A stretch of 10,552 nt of DNA from Burkholderiales bacterium (GTDB lineage: Bacteria > Pseudomonadota > Gammaproteobacteria > Burkholderiales > Burkholderiaceae_C), in NCBI GenBank assembly GCA_025352345.1, contig JANXTP010000237.1, positions 1 through 10,552 on the forward strand, read 5' to 3'. The notes under the pieces were generated by a model. The model made no database searches. It was not told the origin of the DNA and saw only the letters and a list, made by a program, of their open reading frames with translations. Of the stretch, positions 1 to 9,000 are shown one piece after another. The translations under genes and the position numbers were made by a program. Positions within the stretch are counted from its first letter, which is position 1, and the number at the start of each line of letters is the position of its first letter.

Positions 1-3000
1 TCTACAGTGCCGACCCCAGCATCATCCAGGGCAAGCTGACAGCGAATGGCCAGGTGCTGCTGATCAACCAGAACGGCATCCTGTTCGACCGCGGTTCGCA
101 GGTCAACGTGCAGGCCCTGCTGGCTTCGACGCTGAACATCAGCAACGCGCGCTACAACACCGGCGCGCTGACCACCGGCGGCCTCACCACCGCTTTGGCC
201 GAAGGCGGCTACGACGACCAGGGCAACACGCTCGCGATGCGGCCCGACGGCACGCTGCCGGCCGGCATCGGCATCGGCACCTCGGGCCCGGCCAACGCGG
301 CGGCGCCTGCGATCACCGCCAACGCCGGCGGCTCGATCATCATCTTTGCCCCGCGGGTGGAAAACCGCGCCGGCCTCATTTCATCGCCCGACGGGCAGGT
401 GATCCTGGCGGCCGGTGGCAAGGCCTACCTGGCGCTGGCCGACGTAGCCGACCCGACGCTGCGCGGCTTCCAGGTCGAGGTCGAGGCCAGCCATGGTGTC
501 GATGTCAACCTGAGCGATCTGGTGCGCAACTCCGGCATCGTCACCGCCGATCGCGGCAACGTCACGTTGGCGGCGCTCGCGATCAACCAGAACGGCCGGG
601 TGTCGGCCAACACCGCGATCCAGGCCAATGGTTCGGTGTTCCTGAAGGCACGCACGCTGGGCGGTGCGCAGGCCGGCACGGCCAACTTCGGCGCCGGCAG
701 CGTGACCCAGGTGTTGCCTGACACGCAGGACAAGTCGACGCTGCCCGAAAGCCAGAACTACGCTTCCACGTTGGACGATCGGCGCGGCGAGATCCGTGTC
801 GACGCGAAGACCATCGCCAGCAACGGCACGCTGCAGGTGCCCGGCGGCCACATCACGCTGACGGCACGCGGGGCCGTGGACGCCGCAGACCCGACGGCCG
901 CGCGTGTCTACCTCGACAGCGGCAGCGTCACCAGCGTCGCCGGCAACTGGGTCGATGTGCCGTATGCCGACAACCTGCTGACCTTCAAGGTCACCTCCAA
1001 TGAGCTGCGGGACGCGCCCGACCAGAAGGGCGGTTTCCTCAAGGGCCAGACCGTCACCGTCGATCTGCGCAAGGGCAGCCCGCTGCTGAACCTCGATGGC
1101 TACCGCGCCGCACAGGCGCGCACCGTGGCGCAGAAGACGGCCGTCGGTGGCGAACTCGATGTCAGCTCCACCGGTTCGCTGATCCAGCGCAGCGACGCGC
1201 TTATCGACGCATCAGGCGGCGCTTACCTCTATGGGGCCGGCACGGCCTCCACCAGCGTGCTGCTGGGCGCCGACAACCGCATCTACAGCATCACCACCGC
1301 ACCCGAGCAGCGCAGCTACACCGGCCTGCTGGACAGCTACACCAAGACCTACTCGCGCTGGGGCCAGACTCAGGTGTACACCGGGCTCACCTTCGGCATC
1401 GGGCAGGCCGAAGCCGCTTATGTCGAGGGCAAGACCGGCGGCACGATCCGACTGCAATCGGCCGCTGGCTTGGTGCTCGACGGCAAAGTCGCCGGTGGAG
1501 TCACCGTGGGCCCGAATCAGCTGGCCCGCGCGCCGCGCGCTGCGAGCTTGACCATCGGGGTATTCGACGGTACCGCCAACGACTTCGATGCAACGCAGCG
1601 CATCGGCAACGTCAAATTCACGCAGACCGTGGCGCCGGTGCTGGCCTCGGGCTTCGACGTGGCATCCGCCTTGGCCCCCGCGCAGACCGACAACATCGCG
1701 CTGGCGGCCGAGCAGTTGTTCGGCCGGCCTGCTGCGGGGGGGCGCAACGTCTATGCGCAGACCGCCTTCGATTCGGTCGAGATCAATGCCAACGGCCGCA
1801 TCAGCGTGCCTGAAGGCGTGCACATCGACGGCGCGCCGGGGTCGTCGTTGCTGCTGCGCGCGCCGCAGATCGACGTGGCCGGTGCCGTCAGCATGCCGGC
1901 CGGCAACATCACGCTGCAGCCGGTCGCCACCATCGCGCCGCTGACGCCCGAGCTGGGTGTCGGCCACAACAGCGTCACCGTGCGCAGCACCGCCGGGCTG
2001 TCGACCGCCGGGGTGTGGGTCAACAACGCCAGCGTTGACGGTTCCTTCGTCGGCGACCCACTCCCCACAGCGCGGCTGAACATCGCTGCCGACGGCACGA
2101 CCAGCACCAGCTCGATGCTCAACGGCGGCCGGCTGGCGATCGCGAACACGACCGACCGGACTTCGGCCACGCTGCTCGAACGTGGTGCGGTGCTCGATGT
2201 CGGTGGGGGTGCGGCACTCAGCGGCGCGCGACGTGTCACAGCGGGCGATGGCGGCACGCTGACGATCGCCAACGCCTATTTCGGCACGTTGAGCTCCGAC
2301 TGGCTGCAGGCCGACCTGTGGGGTCTCTCGCCAGGCAATGGTGGCAAGCTGGTGTTGAGCACTGCGCGTGCAGTGCTCGATGCCGCGGATGCCAATGGCA
2401 CACTGCCGTCGAACACCACACGCCTGCTGCCCTCGCTGTTTGCCGATCGCGGCTTTTCCAGCATCACGGTGAACACGGTGCAGGGCATCGCCATCGACAC
2501 CGGCACCAACATCACGCTGCAGCAGAAGAACCGGGTCGTCGACCCGGTCGCGGCCGCTGCCTTGGCGACCGGCGGAAATCTGCGCTCGGTTTCCAGTGTG
2601 CAGGCGCTGCCCGACGCGGTGCGCAAGCCGGTCAACCTGACGCTGGCCACCAGTGGGTTCCGTGACATCCAGAACCAGGCCACGCTGACGATGGCGGCGG
2701 GCTCGGCGCTGATCGCCGATCCGAAGGCCACGGTGTCCCTGTCGGCCGTCGACGGCCTGAGCGTGAACGGGCGTATCAGTGCGCCCGGCGGCAATGTGAG
2801 CCTGACGCTGAACGCGCCCGACATCGGCAACCCCGGCAACCTGTCAGTGGGCGCGGACGCTGCCATCTCGGTGGCCGGCACCTTCGTGCGCACTCCCACC
2901 GACAACGGCCTCGTGCAGGGCAGCGTGATCGGCGGTGGCACGGTGACGATCGCTGCTGCGCAGACCGGCGTGGCGCTGGCCGCCGGCTCGCAGATCGATG

Positions 3001-6000
3001 TCAGCGGCCTCACGCAGACCGTGCAGTCGCTGGCTGCCACTGGCAACGGTGTGCTGACGCAGGCGGTGGACGGCAACGCCGGCGCGCTGATCGTGCGCAG
3101 CCAGGGTGACACGCAGCTCGCTGCGACGCTGCACGCGTCGCGCGGCTCGGAACACGCTGCGGGCGGGTCGTTCGCGCTGGAACAAAAGGCGCGTGACAAC
3201 GAGCTGACGCTGCCGGTCGAGCGCCGCATCGTCGTTTCGCAGCAGGCTCCCGCGGCACCCGCAACGGCCGATCCTGCCTTTGTGGATGCACGGGTCTCGG
3301 TCGATGCGTTGCAACAGGCTGGCTTCGACAAGCTGCGCCTGCAGTCGGAAGACCGCATCGAGTTCAAGGGCGACGTGGCACTGGGTTTCGCGCGTGGCAT
3401 CCGCCTCGATGCGCCGCTGATCGACGTGACGGGTGACGGTCAGGTGAGACTGCAGGGCGCGTCGGTGGCGATTGGCCAGTCGCTCGATCCGCGCAGCCGC
3501 GCGGGCAGCGGCCCGTACACCCGCACCGCTCAGGGTGTGTCGCCAGTGCTCGCGACGCGGGCCGGCGCCGGGCAGTGGTCGGTGCAGGCCGGCACGATCG
3601 ATCTGTACGGCTCGGGCACCCTCAACGGCGTGTCGCAGTCGAGTTTCTTCAGCGATGGCGACATCCGGTTCACCGGCCGCAATGTGAGGCCGGACAACGC
3701 CTCGGGCGACCGCTCGATTGGCGCGCAGATCGGTTCGTTGACCACCCGCGGCAACTTGCTTTTGAATGCGGCGCAGATCTACCCCAGCACCCGCAGCGAC
3801 TTCACCGTTTCCGTCGTCGAGCAGCCTGGTGCCACGCCGGTGCCAGGCGGCAGCATCACGATCGCCAGCAACGGCAGGGCGACCGGCGATGTGTATTCCG
3901 CGGGTGGCCGGCTCGCGCTGGTGGCCGACACCATCGTGCAGGGCGGCACTGTGAAGGCACCGCTCGGCGAGATCGACTTGCTCGCCAGTTCCCGGTTGGA
4001 ACTGAGCCCGGGCAGCGTCACCTCGGTGTCGGCGAAGGGGCTGACGTTGCCCTTCGGCACCACGCTGGCCGGCATCTCGTGGCGCTACCAGGACAACATC
4101 GCCGGCGGCACATCGAACCTGCTGACGACGAACAGTTCTGACGCCAAACGCATCGAGCTGGCCGGTTCATCGATCAACGTCCGCACGGGTGCGACTGTCG
4201 ATGTCTCCGGCGGCGGCGAGGTGCAGGCCATCGAGTTCGTGCCGGGCATCGGCGGCACCAACGACACGCTGATCCAGCCCAACACCTACGCGATCATTCC
4301 GAAATCAAAGCTGAGCAGCCTGCCGGTCGACACCGATCTGGCGGCGCGCCAGGACATCGGCTTCGGCTTGCAAAGTGCGGCCCGTGACACCAGCGTCTAT
4401 GACCAGCTCCACATCGGCCGCGGTGCGGCGGTGCCCGAAGGCGACTATGTGCTGCTGCCGGGACGCTATGCGCTGCTGCCCGGTGCCTACCTGGTGCAAC
4501 TGCAGACCGGCAGTGCCTACGCCAATCTGCAGCCGGGCCAGACCACGCAGCTGGCCAACGGCCAGACGGTGGTGGCCGGCTACCGCACCGTCGGGGGCAC
4601 TGCGATCCATGAGTCGGCCACTGTCGGCGTGCTGGTGCGCCCGGGCAGCGCGGCGACACGCGAGTCCGACTACCGGCTGACCACCTCGAGCTACTTCACC
4701 GATCTGGCGGCCAGCAGCCGCGCCGCCGCGCCACGGGTGCCGCAGGACGCTGGCCGGCTGGCGTTCCTGAACGCGCAGTCGCTGGACCTGTCCGGCAGCT
4801 TTGTCACCGCGCCGGGCAGCAGCACGTCGCCAACCGGTGGTGTCGGCCGGGTGGCCGAGGTCGACATCAGCGCCGACCACATCGCGGTGGTCGATCACAT
4901 CGGCGACATCCCCGGCATCGACGCCGGCTTCCTGCAGCTCGAAGGCCGGGCACTGTCGGCCCTGGGCGGCAGCCTGCTGCTGGGTGGCCAGCGCAGCCTG
5001 GTGGGTGATGCGCTGCAGATCAGCACCGGCGCGAGCCAGATCGTGGTCGCGAACAGCGCCGCTGGCGAGGTGAAGGTGCCTGAATTGCTGCTGGCCGCCT
5101 CCGACAGCATCGAGGTGCGAAGTGGGGCCGTGTTGACTGGCAGCAGCAGCGTGCCGGCCAATGGAGCGACAACGCTGACGACCGAGGCCGGCGGTGCGCT
5201 GCTGCGCTTGTCCAGCGGCACCCAGGCCACTGTGGACCGTGGCGCGGTGGTCGACAACACGCATGGCGAGATCCGCATCGCCGACGGCGCCACACTGACG
5301 GCCGGCCGCTCGCTGCTGCTCGACGCCACGTTGACCACCCGCTCGCAGGGCCGCTACGCGGTGGGGCAGGGCGGTGACGTGTCGCTGGCCTCTTCGCAGG
5401 TGAGCCTGGGCGAGACGGCGGGGGTCAGCGGCATCGACACTGGCCTGGTGCTGTCGAACGCCGATCTGGCCGGGCTGGCGGGCCTCGATGCGCTGCGCAT
5501 CAAGGGCTACCTCGGTATCGACCTGATCGGCAACGCGATGGTCGGTGCGTCGACGCTGGGCACGCTGACACTGGACGCTGGCGCGCTGCGCGGCCATGCA
5601 GGCAGCCCGGCGGCGATGAGCGCGGTGGCCGCCCACGAGGTGCACCTGCTCAACAGCGGCACACAGGCCGTGGCCGACGCGAGTACATCGGCGGGCGCGC
5701 TGGCGATCGATGCCGAACGCATCGTCGTCGGTGCGGGGAATCAAAAGATCGCTGGCTTCGACGCCGTGGCGATGAATACCAGCCGCGAAATGATTGCCCA
5801 GGGCCAGGGCGCACTGGACGTGGCGGGCGACTGGACCGTGCGCACGCCGAAGGTTGGCGTCGCTGCTGGCGCGGTGCAGCGCTGGGCGGCTGTCGATCGC
5901 CGTGATCCGGCGAACCCTGTCTACTCGACACTGACACTGAACAGCGCCGCCGGGCCCGCAGGCACCTCGACCGACAGCGCGGCCGGCGGCCGGCTCGCGA

Positions 6001-9000
6001 TCGACGCGGCCCGGGTGTCGGTGGCCACGACAGTGCAGGCGCACGCGGGAACGGTTACCGTCGCGGCGCATGGCGCTGGTGCCGACGACGGTGTGACGCT
6101 TCTGAATGGTGCGACGCTGGACGCATCGGGTGTTGCGAAGGATTTCCATGGCCGCGTGGTGACGGCCGATGCCGGCAGCGTCGGCTTGTCGGCGGCGTCG
6201 GGTGCGGTCACGGTGGGTGCCGGATCGACCGTCGATGTCTCGGCCAGCGCCCAGGGCGGCAACGCGGGCGCCTTCCATGTGTCCGCTTCAGGGCTGGATC
6301 TGGGTGGTCAACTGCTGGCCCGCGCTGCGGCGAGCGCCGATGGCGGGCGCGCCGCGTTCGACTTGGGCTCCCTGGACAACTTCTCGGTGCTCAACAGCGC
6401 GCTCGGCGTGGGGGGCTTCACCGGATCAATCGACCTGCGGCTGCGCAGCGGCGACCTGCAGGTGGCCGCCACCGATGTCGTCAAGGCACGGGCGCTGCAA
6501 CTGGCAGCCGACAGCGGTCGCATCGGCGTGGCCGGCACACTGGACGCCAGCAGCGCGCGCGGATCGGGCAGCGTGTCGGTGTGGGCGGCCAACGGCCTGG
6601 CGCTGGCGGCGGGCAGCCGCGTGATCGCGACCGGCACCTCGACCGATGCCGGCAGCACTGCCGCGGCGTCCGATGGCGGCCGCGTCCGGCTGAGCACGGC
6701 CGCTGGCAGCCTTGATTTCGACGCCGCCTCCGTCATCGACGTCAGTCCAGGTGCCAAGGGCCAGACCGGCAGCGTCACCTTCGCCGTCACGCGTGACGCG
6801 TCGGACCATATCGGTGCGACCCAACTGGCCGGTACCGTGCTGGGCCGCAGTGGTGGCCGCGGCGACTTGGCCCCCGTGGTGCTGGAGGCGCAGCGCAGCT
6901 ACAGCTCCAGCGGCGATGTCACCGCGGGCGACATTGCCGGATATGCCGCTGATCACGCGGCCTTCATCGCCGCGGCCATCGCCAACGGCGATGCCGTCAA
7001 TCGCCTGGCCAGCCTGAAAGCCGACGGTGGTGTGCCGGCCCAGGCCAGCCTGCACGGTGCGACCGAGGTGCGCACCAGCGGCGATATGAACCTGGCTGCC
7101 GGTTGGGACCTGACCAGCAGCGACTGGCTGACTGATGGCCGCGCCGGCACGCTGACCTTGCGAGCTGCCGGCAACCTGACGCTGAGCAATTACATCGGTT
7201 CGCCGAACGACAACCTGATCGATGGCGAGACCTGGAATCTGCGGCTCGCAGGCGGGGCCGATCTCACCGCAGCGAACCCGCTGGCGACGCTCGCGGTGGA
7301 TGCCGCTGGCCGGGGCAGCGTGCTGCTAACCGGCAACAACGCCAAGCTGCGCACCGGCACCGGATCGATCGAGATCGCAGCCGCCACCGACTTCGTGATG
7401 GACTCGCCCGGCAGCGTGGTTTACACCGCCGGGCGCATCGGCGCTGCGGACACTGCGGTCAACGGCAAAAACCGCTGGAGCCGCGACGGTGGCAGCATTT
7501 CGATCCGGACGGGGCGTGACGTCACCGGTGCGTCGAACGAATGGATCACCGAGTGGCTGCGCCGACCACGCAGGTTCACCAACGTGCCCGCCGAATGGTG
7601 GGTGTACCGGCCGAACTTCCAGCAGGGCATCGGCACGTTGGGCGGTGGCGACATCGGAATCGATGCGGGTCACGATGTGAACACGCTGTCGGCGATGCTG
7701 CCAACGACCGGCCGCAGCAATCTCGACGCCGATGGCGTGCGCACACTCGATGTGCAAGGCGGCGGCGACCTGAGCGTGCGTGCCGGCAACGACGTGATCG
7801 GCGGCAGCTACCTGATCGGCCGCGGCGACGGGCGCATCGCCGCCGGCGGCAGCGTCGGTGCAACGGCGCCCACACAGTTGTTCGTGATGGGCGCCAGCAG
7901 CGGTGATGTGGTAGCGCATGCTGAAGTCTGGGTGTCCGCGGGCGGCTCGGTCGCGCTGCAAAGCGTCAACAACCCGACGGCACTGGTTCAGCTGGCGGCG
8001 ACCCCTGGCCGCGGACCCAGCTTCGGCTCCGGTGCGAGCCGCGCGGTGACCTTCTTCACTTACTCGCCCGACAGCGCGGTGAACCTGCTGGCCCAGTCTG
8101 GGGATGTCTTCGTCGGCAGCCAGATGGCCGATGGGCGGCGCATCGGCAGCAGTGCGACGTTGAGCGACAGCACCAGCGCCGGCGCGTTTCCCGCGACGCT
8201 GATCGCCCAGGCACTCGATGGCGACGTGTCTCTGGGCAGCAACCGCAAGATCGTGACCTTGCCATCGCTGTCGGCCCAGGTGGCACTGCTGGCAGGGCAA
8301 TCGGTGCTGAACCCGAACCTCACGGTGTCGGACGTCTCGGCCGTGGACGTGATCGATGCCTCCCGCGGTGTGTTGTCGGCCCAGTCCTTCTCCGGAGACG
8401 ATCTGCTGATCGGTGCTTCGCCGCGCATCGTCGAACGCCCGCCGACGACGGGTTTCCGATTCGACCTGCAAGGGCTCACCGGCGACGTGGCTGGTGTGGG
8501 CACTGGCAGCGTACTGTCGCTGCCCGCGGCCAGCCGTGTGCGCGCCGGACGTGACGTCAAGAACCTGGCGCTGACCTTGCAAAACCTGTATGCAGCCGAC
8601 GTGTCGGAGGTGCGTGCCGACAACGGCGACGTGCTGCCGCTCGGCCTGGAGATTCGCGGGCCGGGCAGTCTGCTAATTCAGGCGGGTCGCAACATCGACG
8701 TCGGAACGGCCGCGATCATTGCGGGCTCGTCGAACCTCGGCGGCATCATCGCCACCGGCAACAACGCCAACCCGAGCCTGGCCAACAGCGATGCGGCGAG
8801 GCTGACGCTGATCGCCGGCGTCAAGGGCGATGTCGACCTGACAAAGTTCAAGGCCACCTACGACGATCTGATTGCGATCAACGGAAACTCGGACAAGATC
8901 CTCGCGTTCTACCGAACGCTCAATGGCGACACCAACCGTGACGCGGTGGACAAGGCGGCCAGCGTGCAGGAGCTGATTGCACGCGACCCGCTGTATGCGC

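Noticed and set aside
54..56. GTG at 54 as the adhesin start codon
   Set aside because: The upstream residues from base 3 already match the TPS domain and the frame is open to the window edge; the start is outside the window. There is also no signal peptide after 54.
62..596. A perfect 16-base direct repeat (62-77 and 581-596)
   Set aside because: Both copies encode INQNG in the same frame within related strands of the TPS domain, so shared protein motif and codon preference explain it; flanking bases differ at once.
2276..3400. A 374-codon minus-strand open frame
   Set aside because: Ser/Ala/Pro/Arg-rich product with no recognisable domain, wholly antisense to well-conserved adhesin sequence; a composition artefact.
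4305..6278. A 657-codon open frame on the minus strand (also 7326-8582, 1212-1967, 381-851 and 8673-9188)
   Set aside because: These are all in the frame whose codons are exact reverse complements of the adhesin codons. Stops there need forward TTA, CTA or TCA, which are rare in this GC-rich gene, so long open frames are expected. Products are Arg/His/Gln/Ala-rich with no family motif; the adhesin frame has clear motifs throughout.
6696..6707. TAAG tetrapeptide as a LapG-type protease site (as in CdrA)
   Set aside because: It lies nearly 1,170 residues from the C-terminus, inside a beta-helix rung, and many similar xAAG strings occur in this Ala/Gly-rich protein. No LapG/LapD genes are visible.
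6858..7829. Two RGD tripeptides (6858-6866 and 7821-7829) as integrin-binding sites like that of Bordetella FHA
   Set aside because: A protein of 3400 residues rich in Gly, Arg and Asp should contain about this many by chance, and both lie in ordinary strand repeats with no supporting context.
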